The notes under the pieces: model-generated
What the model saw: the letters and a program-made list of their open reading frames with translations, nothing else
Databases searched by the model: none
Told to the model about the DNA's origin: nothing
Translations under genes and position numbers: made by a program
Origin: Bacillota bacterium
Lineage (GTDB): Bacteria > Bacillota > Clostridia > Acetivibrionales > DTU013
Assembly: GCA_023426125.1 (NCBI GenBank)
Contig: JAFABI010000060.1
Span: forward strand, 124,001-188,000
Length of the DNA: 64,000 nucleotides
Direction: 5' to 3'
Part shown: positions 1-8,599 of the stretch, one piece after another
How the letters are laid out: every line of letters starts with the position of its first letter
Position numbering within the stretch: the stretch's first letter is position 1

Positions 1-29
1 TATTGCGCATCCGCAAATGCTATCCGGGA
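1..29. repeat. family B palindromic repeat, partial copy at window edge
   Basis: The window opens inside a sequence (GCGCATCCGCAAATGC) that matches the left half of the family B repeats at 19451, 40655 and 56265. The rest lies outside the window. Confidence 0.5.
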
Positions 30-45
30 CGAAATCAGACTTGAA

Positions 46-74
46 TGTCATTGCGAGCGAAGCGCGGCAATCTC
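46..74. repeat. family A repeat, half copy
   Basis: TGTCATTGCGAGCGAAGCG followed by CGGCAATCT matches one arm of the family A palindromes at 2216, 19682, 29418 and 37986. The opposite arm is missing. It lies just past the 3' end of the diguanylate cyclase gene on the minus strand. Confidence 0.7.
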
Positions 75-83
75 GCTTTTCCT

Positions 84-857
84 TTAAAAACCGGGATGGG
101 AAAGCTGAGCTACATTGTTTTTATATACCATGGTGCAATTCCTGCCGGAGTGCTTTGCTTCATACAGGGCATGGTCGGATGTCCGGATGAGGTTGTTTTT
201 ACTGTTGCAAAGGGTAGGATAGGTAGATACGCCCACACTGCAACTGATGGATGAAATTACGATACCATCCAGCGGAGGGATATATGCTTCCGACACCTCA
301 TGGCGTATCCTTTCGGCGATGGACTGAGCAGTCTCGGTATCGGTGGAGGGAAGGACTACGATAAACTCATCGCCGCCATATCTGGCAATTATATCGCTTT
401 TCCGGATACATTTAAGGACTACCTGCGCAAAGATTGTAAGCACATGATCGCCAAGGGTATGTCCATATGTATCGTTGATATCTTTGAAATGATCCATGTC
501 CACCATGATCATGCTGACTTTCCTGTTATGCTTGTTTGCCGCTGCAATTTCATTATCCAGAAACGGATCAAGGTAGCTTCGGTTATATAATTCTGTTAAT
601 TTGTCCGTTGATGCTTGCGTTTTAAGGATCTCCAGCAATTTAACACTGTATCTGAGCCTGAAATTCCAGTAAACAAGCAGGAAGGCAAGTACTCCTGCCG
701 GCAGGGTGCAAATGCCCAAAATAATGCGTGCATTCCAGGTGCTTTTAAAAAAAAGGGATTCTGCCACAATGTACATTAGAAAGCCGAGCCCTATTCCGGA
801 AAAAACTGCTGCTAACGTCTTGCTGGCGGGAATACTACATTTTTCAAACTGACTCAT
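84..857 (-). CDS. membrane-bound GGDEF diguanylate cyclase
   Basis: Predicted to condense two GTP into cyclic-di-GMP at the membrane. Two hydrophobic segments lie in the first ~70 residues, followed by a GGDEF domain. The catalytic loop reads RYGGDEF, and an RKSD stretch five residues before it matches the RxxD product-inhibition site, so the enzyme looks active and feedback-inhibited. There is no EAL domain and no recognisable periplasmic sensor. The ATG start at 857 gives 257 residues; an in-frame TTG at 866 is possible but sits too close to the GAGG ribosome site. It is monocistronic, and the PilZ protein at 27936 is a possible receptor of its product elsewhere in the window. Confidence 0.9.
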   Translation of the reverse strand: MSQFEKCSIPASKTLAAVFSGIGLGFLMYIVAESLFFKSTWNARIILGICTLPAGVLAFLLVYWNFRLRYSVKLLEILKTQASTDKLTELYNRSYLDPFLDNEIAAANKHNRKVSMIMVDMDHFKDINDTYGHTLGDHVLTIFAQVVLKCIRKSDIIARYGGDEFIVVLPSTDTETAQSIAERIRHEVSEAYIPPLDGIVISSISCSVGVSTYPTLCNSKNNLIRTSDHALYEAKHSGRNCTMVYKNNVAQLSHPGF

Positions 858-1039
858 ACGGCCCAAATACCTCGCATATCAATACTCAAATGATCGGACG
901 AAATTGGTGACATGATGTTCAACTTGTGTATAAAGTAGTATATCATAGGAGGGTTAAAATGAAAACAAAGTCAGGGATATTTCTCAGAAAGAATATTTCG
1001 ACAAAAAATTCCCATTTATGGTTTTCTTTCTATAAGCCG

Positions 1040-2092
1040 CTATTCCATTATGATTCCGCCGATGGATGCAAGGATGTTTTCCTTGCTGTAGCCCGACCTT
1101 GCCAGCGGTTCCAAAACGTCCCTCCGTATGTTGGGAACATAGCTTTTCAGAGCTTTCAGCCTGCCAGTGAATGCATATTTCCCGAGTGCAGCCGGCAGGA
1201 GGATGGATTCGCCGGCTTTCATATCAAGACTTCCGGTATCCCACGCAATAGTGCCGGACCCTTCAAATGCAGTGTATATGAAGAATTTCTCACCGCCGGC
1301 ATATTCCGTTACCTTGCCGTTGACAGAATAGACCTCTACAGAGAAATAGTGATTGGCGACAATATATTTTTTTGAAGAACCGTTTCCCAGGTCAATCGCC
1401 AGGCCTTCATATTTTTCTTTTCTGCCGAGGGAGTTGAAATCAATTACCTCCAGAGCTTTTTGGATATGCAGGGGTCTGTCGGTACGTCCGTAATCGTAGA
1501 CCCTGTAAGTCGTATCGGAGTTCTGCTGAACCTCCGCAAGCATAATGCCCTGACCGATGGCGTGAACCAGGCCGGAAGGGATGTTGATGGCGTCGCCCGG
1601 AAAGACTTCGATGGTTTTCAGGCAGTCTTCTACGTTGTTGTCCTGGACCGCCTGTGCGAAAGCTTCCCGGGTAACGCCCGGACGGACGTCGTAAACAAGC
1701 TTCGCCCCGGGTTTGGCTGCGATAATGTACCACATTTCATTTTTTCCATATTCCCCGTTTTCATGTACCTGGGCATAGCGGTCATCAGGATGTACCTGGA
1801 CGGAAAGGTTTTTATCCGCATCGATGAATTTTACCAACAGTGGAAACTTTTCCAGGTCCTTTTCCGGCAGTTCATTTCCGATAAGGTCCCTTCCCAGCTG
1901 CTTTATGAGATCCGGTAGGGCAGTTCCCGCGAATTCTCCGTTTGCTACGATGCTGGTGCCGTTTTTGTGGCAGGAAACCTCCCAGCTTTCGGCAACGATT
2001 CCGTCAGGCAGCTGTTTGCCCAGCTTTTCAAAGTTCCTTCCGCCCCAGACATAATCTTTATATACAGGTTTAAATTTCAATGGATACAACAT
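1040..2092 (-). CDS. manA: mannose-6-phosphate isomerase, class I
   Basis: Interconverts mannose-6-phosphate and fructose-6-phosphate in the cytoplasm. The 350-residue protein has the cupin-type type I PMI motifs: the zinc-ligand region SVQVHPDD near residue 100, GKNEMWY shortly after, and the VHAIG...AEVQQNSDTTYR block near 175-195. The length fits the short Bacillus/Clostridium form. It stands alone between the diguanylate cyclase and an ABC export operon, so the sequence does not show whether its role is mannose catabolism or supply of GDP-mannose precursors. Confidence 0.93.
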   Translation of the reverse strand: MLYPLKFKPVYKDYVWGGRNFEKLGKQLPDGIVAESWEVSCHKNGTSIVANGEFAGTALPDLIKQLGRDLIGNELPEKDLEKFPLLVKFIDADKNLSVQVHPDDRYAQVHENGEYGKNEMWYIIAAKPGAKLVYDVRPGVTREAFAQAVQDNNVEDCLKTIEVFPGDAINIPSGLVHAIGQGIMLAEVQQNSDTTYRVYDYGRTDRPLHIQKALEVIDFNSLGRKEKYEGLAIDLGNGSSKKYIVANHYFSVEVYSVNGKVTEYAGGEKFFIYTAFEGSGTIAWDTGSLDMKAGESILLPAALGKYAFTGRLKALKSYVPNIRRDVLEPLARSGYSKENILASIGGIIME

Positions 2093-2199
2093 GTTTGTCC
2101 TCCCTGGACGCTGTAGAATTTATATGAAACAGTATACAACAAATAACTTCTTTGTACAATATTCCATTGAATATGGTAAAATAGACAGGAAGAATTGTG

Positions 2200-2342
2200 G
2201 TGACTATTCAGGTACTGTCATTGCGAGCGAAACGAAGTGGAGCGCGGCAATCTAAAAAATGCTATCTGAGTCAGAAGCAGAGATTGCCACGTCGCTTTGC
2301 TCCTCGCAATGCCCATGACAACCGGGGTACCTGAATAGTCAC
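2200..2342. repeat. family A palindrome flanked by 16-bp inverted repeats
   Basis: The family A arms TGTCATTGCGAGCG (2217 onward) and CGCAATGCCCATGACA (to 2320) face each other. They are enclosed by a perfect outer inverted repeat, GTGACTATTCAGGTAC at 2200-2215 and its complement at 2327-2342. This gives a 143-bp non-coding element that could fold into one long hairpin, similar to a miniature inverted-repeat element. It fills most of the 305-bp gap between divergently transcribed manA and the ABC export operon. No clear promoter could be fixed in the remaining bases. Confidence 0.8.
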
Positions 2343-2397
2343 GAATCGTGAAGAATTGATTGACAGAGTACAGGTATTATGGGGAGTATGAAGAGCA

Positions 2398-3126
2398 ATG
2401 CAGCTTGAGAAAAAGGTTGAGGTCAGGGAGCTTGTAAAAAAATACGGCAAGAGTACGGTGCTGGACGGACTGAATTTTGAGATATACAAAGGCGAGATCT
2501 TCGGGCTTCTCGGGCCTAACGGCGCCGGCAAGTCGACGTTTATTTCCATATTGACCACCCTGATCAAGCCTACGTCCGGTGATATTTTTATCGATTCCTT
2601 CAGCGTTGCGGGCCAGCCGGACAGGGTAAAGACAGGGATTGGTTTTGTTCCCCAGGACATCGCTTTGTATCCCATGCTCTCCGGTATTGACAATCTCAAT
2701 TTCTGGGCAGGCATCTATAATTTAAAAGGGCGGGAGAAAAGAAACAGGGTGGAAGAGGCCCTCTCGGTGGTCAAGCTGGAGGAACGGGCAAAAGACCGGG
2801 TATCTTACTACTCCGGCGGCATGAAAAGAAGGTTGAATATCGCCGTGGCGCTGCTGCACAAGCCGGACCTGCTGGTCATGGATGAGCCTACCGTGGGAGT
2901 GGATCTGCAATCCCGCAAGTACATATTTGAAGCAGTGGGGAGATTAAAGGCAGAGGGGCGCACGGTAATTTTCACAAGCCACTATGTCGAGGAACTGGAA
3001 ACCTTTTGCGACAGGCTGGCCCTTCTGGACAGGGGCTCGGTAAAGGCTCTCGGCTCTGTGGAAGAACTTAAAAAGGAATATGGTGTGGATAAGCTGGAGG
3101 ACATATTGCTGACGCTCCATTTTTGA
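2398..3126 (+). CDS. ABC-2 type exporter, ATP-binding protein
   Basis: The ATPase subunit of an exporter; it hydrolyses ATP at the cytoplasmic face of the permeases encoded at 4972 and 6198. Its 242 residues contain Walker A (GPNGAGKST, near 40), a Q-loop (VPQD), the signature SGGMKRR, Walker B LLVMDEPT and the switch His in TSHYVEE. The GGMKRRL signature is typical of the DrrA/NatA/CcmA-like ABC-2 group. It is the first gene of a run of four on the plus strand and is followed 75 bp later by an anchored protein. The substrate is unknown; a drug, lipid or peptide is plausible. Confidence 0.92.
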   Translation: MQLEKKVEVRELVKKYGKSTVLDGLNFEIYKGEIFGLLGPNGAGKSTFISILTTLIKPTSGDIFIDSFSVAGQPDRVKTGIGFVPQDIALYPMLSGIDNLNFWAGIYNLKGREKRNRVEEALSVVKLEERAKDRVSYYSGGMKRRLNIAVALLHKPDLLVMDEPTVGVDLQSRKYIFEAVGRLKAEGRTVIFTSHYVEELETFCDRLALLDRGSVKALGSVEELKKEYGVDKLEDILLTLHF

Positions 3127-3201
3127 TATTGGGATAATGTCAGTCTTTTTTACAGCCTCGAATGACAATAATAGGTCTACAGGGGAAGGAATGCATGTTA
3201 A

Positions 3202-4962
3202 ATGATTACAGGCAGATCGGGAATTTTCAAAAACAAAAAAGCGCGGCTCGCCGCAGTGCTTGCCATGGTGGCAGTTTTAGCGGCAGGCGGGGTGATATAT
3301 TTCCTGTTAGGCGGGAAATCGGCGCGGGATTTTTATCTGGACGCCGAAGGCAAAAATTTTCAGCAGTATGCCCAATGGATGAAAAAGACCCATGCGGATT
3401 TCAAGGAAGCACGGCAGCCCTATAAGACCGGAAATTACAAAAGCCGTACCGAGATAACCCTTGATGTAAAGGGAGAGGAGGGTGCGGCTTCAGACAAAAC
3501 GGCAAACGGGCTTCTGGACGTACTGGGAAAATGCAAGCTGGTGGTGGATTCCAGAAACAGTCCTGTGGACAAATGGAATTTGACAGAGCTTTCCCTTCTC
3601 CTTGAAAAAACGCCCTTCCTCGATGCCGAAGTCTTTTCCAAAGGCCGGGAGCTCTATTTCACGGTTCCCGTGTTTACTCCGGACCGATATTTCAAACTGG
3701 ATACCGGCAGGCTGGAAGAGGTCTATGACAGGTTCAACATACCGGTCAAGCCTTTGAGGGTGCCCAGCCTAGTGGACGCGGCGGATGCAATCGAACTGGA
3801 TGCAGAGGTATTTGACAGCTTGCTGGGGGAATATGGAGGATTTATTTCCCAGGGCATAAAAGACGAAGATGTAAGTTTTGGCAAAACAGTGGAAACGGAA
3901 ATCTCCGGGCAGAGTGCAAAGGGGCGGGAAGTCAGCGTAAACTTAAATAAAGCGGCTTTCACAGCTCTTTTGAATGGCCTTTCGGCAAAGGCGGGAGGCG
4001 ATGATGTCTTTGCACGGCTGACGTACGGCAATTTTGCCGCCGTAGCTGAAATTGTGGATGAAGCAGGAATTTTCCGATTGTTCGATTACCTTGAAGAGAC
4101 TGGCGCGTTAGCTTTGAATGAAACGGAAAAGGCGCTTTTACAGGCCGTTAATGTGAAGAAGGATCTGGTGGACGGCTTTAAAAAAGAACTGGGAGGGCTG
4201 TTTGAAAGCTGTGATTTTACCGACGGCCTGAAAATGGACCTGATCATTGACCGCTCGGGAAACATTCTGAAAAGAGAAGCGGTTATCGCAATGAAAAATA
4301 TTGCCAGCGGCACGGAATATGAGGTTACCATTCATACAGGGACCAACAGCCTGAAGCATAATGACTACAGGAACCGTTACCTGGAGGTGGAGATAGTTAC
4401 AAAATCAGGCGATGAAGGGGGCAGCCGGCAGTATTTCAGATTTCAGCCGCAGCTTGAGCCTTCCTCAAAGGACGGGAACAGGGGGAAAATCGGAATCTCC
4501 TGGGGTATCGATACCGACAGCGGCATACATTCTTCAACAACGGTGGGGCTGAAGCTGGATGCCTCTACCGATGAGCTGACCTCAAAGGAGAACAGTTCCG
4601 TAGCATACACCATTGAGATGGAGGGCAATAATGAGGGGCAGCCGGAAAAACTGACCGGTGAGGTCAAAACCTCCCGGTGGAAAAACAACAAGCTGAAAAC
4701 AAGGAATCAAACGACAGCGCTGGCAATCAATGCCGAACTTCCCGATTTCGGCGTCACAGGGTTTTCAGCGGTATTAAACCTGGCAAGGGAAGACAGGCTG
4801 GAAATGGAAGCCTTTACGCTTCCCGAGGCGGCAGCCGGCGTTGTCGACCTTAATACGGCGACAGACGAAGAGCTGGACAAGGTCTGGGAAGAGATCATGG
4901 GCTCCTTCGGCACGTTTTATATGATCAACAAGTCCATTGTCGATGCGGTGCTGGGCGAATAG
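3202..4962 (+). CDS. membrane-anchored extracellular protein of unknown function in ABC operon
   Basis: The family was not recognised. The 586-residue protein has a short basic N-terminus and a single hydrophobic segment at about residues 11-36 (uncleaved anchor or signal peptide). A long soluble, charged region rich in Lys, Glu, Asp and Gly follows and would lie outside the cell. No lipobox Cys and no enzymatic motif were seen. It lies between the ATPase and the two permeases and stops 9 bp before the first permease, so it is probably co-translated and part of the exporter or acts on its cargo. Alternating beta-strand-like stretches in the second half suggest a beta-rich fold, which is inference only. 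Confidence 0.75.
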   Translation: MITGRSGIFKNKKARLAAVLAMVAVLAAGGVIYFLLGGKSARDFYLDAEGKNFQQYAQWMKKTHADFKEARQPYKTGNYKSRTEITLDVKGEEGAASDKTANGLLDVLGKCKLVVDSRNSPVDKWNLTELSLLLEKTPFLDAEVFSKGRELYFTVPVFTPDRYFKLDTGRLEEVYDRFNIPVKPLRVPSLVDAADAIELDAEVFDSLLGEYGGFISQGIKDEDVSFGKTVETEISGQSAKGREVSVNLNKAAFTALLNGLSAKAGGDDVFARLTYGNFAAVAEIVDEAGIFRLFDYLEETGALALNETEKALLQAVNVKKDLVDGFKKELGGLFESCDFTDGLKMDLIIDRSGNILKREAVIAMKNIASGTEYEVTIHTGTNSLKHNDYRNRYLEVEIVTKSGDEGGSRQYFRFQPQLEPSSKDGNRGKIGISWGIDTDSGIHSSTTVGLKLDASTDELTSKENSSVAYTIEMEGNNEGQPEKLTGEVKTSRWKNNKLKTRNQTTALAINAELPDFGVTGFSAVLNLAREDRLEMEAFTLPEAAAGVVDLNTATDEELDKVWEEIMGSFGTFYMINKSIVDAVLGE

Positions 4963-4971
4963 AAAAATCCT

Positions 4972-6201
4972 ATGGATGGGGGACAGGATGTGACAGTATT
5001 CCTCACATTGTTTAAAAACGATATAAAACTATTTCTCAAAGACTGGAAAGCCTGCGTTTTGCTTCTTGCGGCCCCATTTGTCTTCATTAGCTTCTTTACT
5101 TATGCACTGGCGCCTTACCTGGACAGGAGCAATTTTGTCGAGCCTTTTTCCATCGCCCTTGTGGATCAGGAAGATACCCCGCAGACACGGATGCTGACAA
5201 AACAGCTGGATGAAATGCAGATATTCCGGGAAGTCGTTCACACCGGAGAGGCCGAGGCGCTTCAAATGCTTTCGGAAGGAAGCGTCGCGTCGGTAATCAT
5301 CATTCCTCCGGACTTTACATACAGTGTCGCCTATGGAGAGAACAAGCCTGTAACGGTTATAGGTTCAAGTGCAAGGCCGCTTCAATCCTTCATCGTAAAA
5401 ACCCTGATGCAAAGCGCCGCCAACCTGGTATCCGCCGCACAGAACGCCATAACTACCATTTATCATTTTAATCAGGAAGCAGGTCTTAAGGGCAAAGAGC
5501 TTGACCAGCAGTTCAATGATTCCACCATGGCCTTTTTGCTAGAGGCGCTGGCAAGAAATGAAGTGTTTTCCCGGGTAGAGGCGTATTCCAACTTTGACCT
5601 TACCCCGGTGGAATATTTTACTGCGGCGCTGATGGTGATTTTCGCCATGTTTGCCGGAATGCCGGGAATGAAAATGCTGGTAACGGAACGGACTTCGGGG
5701 ATAACAAAGAGGCTGGCGGCGGCGCCGGTGAAAATGTGGCAGATCATCCTGTCCAAGCTGCTGGTGTCCATATTGCTTGTCACTTTGCAGTCCGGATTTA
5801 TTATCCTTCTGACGGCGGCCGTGTTCAAAAACTATTGGGGCGCGCCTGCCGGGGATGTGCTGCTGCTTTTCGGCGGGCTTGTCTTTGCCGTGTGCGCCTG
5901 GTCGGTATTTGTCGCAGCAATTTCCAGGACGTCCGCTTCTGCCGATGCCATCGGCAACCTGGGCATTCTCACCATGGCGGTTATCGGAGGAAGCATTTAT
6001 CCCCTTTCCTCCATGCCTGAATTCGTCAGGGGGTTAAGCCGTCTGACCATAAACCGGTGGGCAATGGACGGCTTCATGGTGCTGTTTTCAGGGAATGAAG
6101 CACTTCATGTGGGAACGCAGGCGCTCATGCTGGTTGTGATCGGAGCCGTATTGTCCGTACTGGCGGCAGTCTTCATGAAGCTTATGCAAAGGAGGCAATG
6201 A
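4972..6201 (+). CDS. ABC-2 type exporter permease, first subunit
   Basis: Membrane subunit of the export pump, 409 residues. An N-terminal membrane segment (about 20-45) is followed by a large extracytoplasmic loop (about 50-210), then five to six membrane segments in the C-terminal half, as in ABC2_membrane_3/YhgE-like permeases. The TERTSGITKRLAAAPV sequence is the cytoplasmic coupling helix typical of the family. GTG at 4990 has a better-placed ribosome site (GGGGGA at 4978-4983) than ATG at 4972 and may be the true start. The stop overlaps the ATG of the next permease (ATGA), which implies translational coupling and a heterodimeric pump. Confidence 0.9.
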   Translation: MDGGQDVTVFLTLFKNDIKLFLKDWKACVLLLAAPFVFISFFTYALAPYLDRSNFVEPFSIALVDQEDTPQTRMLTKQLDEMQIFREVVHTGEAEALQMLSEGSVASVIIIPPDFTYSVAYGENKPVTVIGSSARPLQSFIVKTLMQSAANLVSAAQNAITTIYHFNQEAGLKGKELDQQFNDSTMAFLLEALARNEVFSRVEAYSNFDLTPVEYFTAALMVIFAMFAGMPGMKMLVTERTSGITKRLAAAPVKMWQIILSKLLVSILLVTLQSGFIILLTAAVFKNYWGAPAGDVLLLFGGLVFAVCAWSVFVAAISRTSASADAIGNLGILTMAVIGGSIYPLSSMPEFVRGLSRLTINRWAMDGFMVLFSGNEALHVGTQALMLVVIGAVLSVLAAVFMKLMQRRQ

Positions 6202-7409
6202 TGAAGCTTCTGTCCATAACCTGGTATAAATTAAAAATTATGATTGGCGACAGGCTGTTTTTTGCTGCCATGATCCTGCTGCCGCTTTTTATAACCATTG
6301 CCACCGGATATGCCTTAAGGTATGAGAAGCTCAACATGATACCCGTTGCCGTCGTAGACGAGGATCAAAGCGGCTATTCCGCTCTTTTGCTGGAAAGAAT
6401 CAGCATAAAGGAAGGGCTTGCCGTGAAGCCGGCGGACCGGGAGGAAGCCGTCCGTATGCTGGAAGGGAACAACGTGGAGCAGGTCTTTATCATCAAGGAA
6501 GGCTTTGAGGAGAGGATAAAAAGCGGGGATAAAAAGGAACTCATCGACGTTGTCGCTTCTCCTTCCTCCTATTCCTCGGAATACACTTCGGAGGTAATTG
6601 CAGGCGAAGTAATACGGCTTGTTACCGGGAATCTGGCTGCCGGCTGGGTGGCCGACGAATACGGAAAGCTGGGAATCGATGCGGATGAAGACCTGGGGAA
6701 TGAGATCATCGCTTACAACGATTCCCTCTGGGAGCCGGAGCCTCCCATGACGATTGTTTATAAAGAGCAGCGGGGAGGCGGTATCAATACGGTTGAAAGG
6801 TCGTCGCTGCCTGCTGCTGCAGCTACTTCTACCGGAGTGATCGTTGCATTCATTATGTTTTATATCCTGTTCAGCAGCGGCTGGCTGGTGGAGGAAAGGA
6901 CGAACGGAACGGTAAAAAGACTGGCCGTTGGACCGCATGCTTTGCTGCTTTCCTATGCCGGGAGCGTTTTTGCCCTCCTTGTGGCAGGAATGTTCCAGAT
7001 TGTTTTGTTCTCGGTGATCGATAAAATCTTGTTTGATGTGGAGCTGTTTCCCGGCGCCTATTCCTATTTGCTGTTTTTGGCTTATATCCTGGCGGTTATT
7101 TCCATCAGCCTTTTCCTTTCTTCCGTTTTAAAAACCCAGGCCCAGCTGCAGGCGGGAGCTCCGGTGCTGGCTTTAATCACCGGGTTTGCCGGGGGCTGCT
7201 TCTGGAATTTTGTAGAAATGCCCGAAAGGATAAGGCTGTTATCCATGTTTACGCCCCAGGGCTGGATTCTGGCGGGCATCAAAAGCCTTCTTGCCGATCC
7301 GCGGGATCCGGCGCCGGTGATAATACCGTTGATGGTTTTGTTGCTTATTGCATTGATTTTGCTTCCGTCTAGTTATATTATAATAAAAAGGGCTTTAAAA
7401 AATAATTGA
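6198..7409 (+). CDS. ABC-2 type exporter permease, second subunit
   Basis: Second membrane subunit, 403 residues, with the same layout as its upstream partner: one N-terminal membrane segment, a long external loop to about residue 205, then a membrane domain of five to six segments. The coupling sequence is EERTNGTVKRLAVGP, matching ERTSGITKRLAAAP of the first subunit, so the two genes are diverged paralogues forming a heterodimer. It starts inside the stop codon of the first permease. Substrate unknown. Confidence 0.9.
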   Translation: MMKLLSITWYKLKIMIGDRLFFAAMILLPLFITIATGYALRYEKLNMIPVAVVDEDQSGYSALLLERISIKEGLAVKPADREEAVRMLEGNNVEQVFIIKEGFEERIKSGDKKELIDVVASPSSYSSEYTSEVIAGEVIRLVTGNLAAGWVADEYGKLGIDADEDLGNEIIAYNDSLWEPEPPMTIVYKEQRGGGINTVERSSLPAAAATSTGVIVAFIMFYILFSSGWLVEERTNGTVKRLAVGPHALLLSYAGSVFALLVAGMFQIVLFSVIDKILFDVELFPGAYSYLLFLAYILAVISISLFLSSVLKTQAQLQAGAPVLALITGFAGGCFWNFVEMPERIRLLSMFTPQGWILAGIKSLLADPRDPAPVIIPLMVLLLIALILLPSSYIIIKRALKNN

Positions 7410-7496
7410 TTCGGTACATACTATAGTTTAAAACAACAAGAAGTGAAAGTAAGAAGTGATATAAACAAATTGTGGCAAAACTTAAAGGAGAAAAAC

Positions 7497-8123
7497 ATGA
7501 ACAAGCTCTGGAATGTGCTGCTGTACCCTGCCAGATTCTATGAAAAACTCACCGACAATAAGGGAACCCTTATTGCGGGTATGATACTGATTGGTTTGAT
7601 CGATTTTTTTCTACCGGATTTGACGGAAGTCTATAAAACCTATTTTACCGATTTTGCGGGGAAATCCGCTGCGGATATCCAGTTTAACATTGTTGCGGCC
7701 GTTTTGATCATATTGCTTCTGGGCGTCGTCGATGTCGCTTTCTTATCAATTCCGCTGTATGATATTTTCAAATTTTTAAAGAAAAAGGAAGGCTTACCTC
7801 ACCAGGCGTCCGCCATAAAAGTGATGAAGATCTATATCATGTCGCACTTTTTAATTATACCGGTGAATGTAATTCTCTACTATACTGTGTTTCATGATCT
7901 TGGCAGCAACAGCGGCGCCGGGGATATCATCCTGGCTGAGGCTGCCTTCTTTATCATACTGATCTGGTCCTCCGCCATCATTACCCGGGGAATCAATACG
8001 CTTTACCAATTCGGCTTCTTCCTGAAAAGGCTCACATTCCTGATCGTATTTACCTGGAGCTTCCTCTTCAGCATGGTGCTGGACATGCAGATCATGAACT
8101 GGCTGCTGAAGATATTGCGGTAG
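7497..8123 (+). CDS. Yip1-like integral membrane protein
   Basis: A 208-residue hydrophobic protein with about five membrane segments (near 20-40, 60-85, 110-135, 145-170, 180-205). The opening NVLLYPARFYEKL resembles the start of Yip1/YIP-family domains in Firmicutes. The ATG at 7497 is preceded by AAGGAG at 7485-7490, which is preferred over an upstream in-frame start at 7443. It lies 87 bp after the exporter permeases on the same strand and may be the last gene of that operon. Function unknown. Confidence 0.72.
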   Translation: MNKLWNVLLYPARFYEKLTDNKGTLIAGMILIGLIDFFLPDLTEVYKTYFTDFAGKSAADIQFNIVAAVLIILLLGVVDVAFLSIPLYDIFKFLKKKEGLPHQASAIKVMKIYIMSHFLIIPVNVILYYTVFHDLGSNSGAGDIILAEAAFFIILIWSSAIITRGINTLYQFGFFLKRLTFLIVFTWSFLFSMVLDMQIMNWLLKILR

Positions 8124-8220
8124 GGATGATTCGGGGCTATGATTTGAGGCAGTCCCTATCCGGGTTTGGCCCAAAAGCTGCTGTCCCTATTTCAAACCTT
8201 GCTTCAAATTTAGTGTAACG

Positions 8221-8574
8221 CATATACCGGGGCTGGTCGCAAGCTAAAGCTTGCTGCTCGCCTATACAACCTAAGTAAATCCGGCATATGCTCACGCAAG
8301 CGATGCCTGCGCACCCCGCTTTGAGCGTGGCGTTTGAACAACGTCAGTGGGAGATTGCTACTCACCACTTATACTACAGCGAAAACTTCATTATAGACTA
8401 ATTCGTTGTTTTCGCTGTAGTACATGACAGCCTTTCCAATCGGAAACCTGCCACCTGGAGGTGGGGGAATGATGACGTTGTTCAAAGCAGGACGGAGGAC
8501 GCGCTAATAGCGCACCCTACTGCCCTTCGAAGTAATATCCAGGATATGCATTGTGTTAAAAGCTTATCCTGGAG
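8221..8574. other. dense nested palindromes, non-coding (possible structured RNA or repeat nest)
   Basis: The 476-bp gap between two convergent genes has no credible ORF but many hairpins: imperfect arms 8221-8230/8281-8290; GCAAGC-taaa-GCTTGC at 8239-8254; a perfect 14-bp outer pair TTTGAACAACGTCA (8333-8346) with its complement at 8473-8486; AGTGGGAG...CTCACCACT at 8346-8369; the family D palindrome at 8372-8422; CCACCTGGAGGTGG at 8451-8464; and TCCAGGATA...TATCCTGGA at 8538-8573. The symmetry is too dense for ordinary spacer. Whether it is a transcript or stacked mobile repeats is undecided. Confidence 0.6.
8372..8422. repeat. family D palindrome, copy 1
   Basis: Perfect 14-bp terminal inverted repeats TACTACAGCGAAAA (8372-8385) and TTTTCGCTGTAGTA (8409-8422) enclose a short core ending in TAATTCG. 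A second member with the same ends and the same TAATTCG core lies at 62178-62289. This copy sits inside the larger 14-bp inverted repeat 8333-8346/8473-8486, which suggests insertion into another element. Confidence 0.8.
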
Positions 8575-8599
8575 CCGATGGAGATTGGAACCGCGCGAA

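Noticed and set aside
926..1375. 149-codon open frame
   Set aside because: Mostly antisense to the manA 3' end; no motif.
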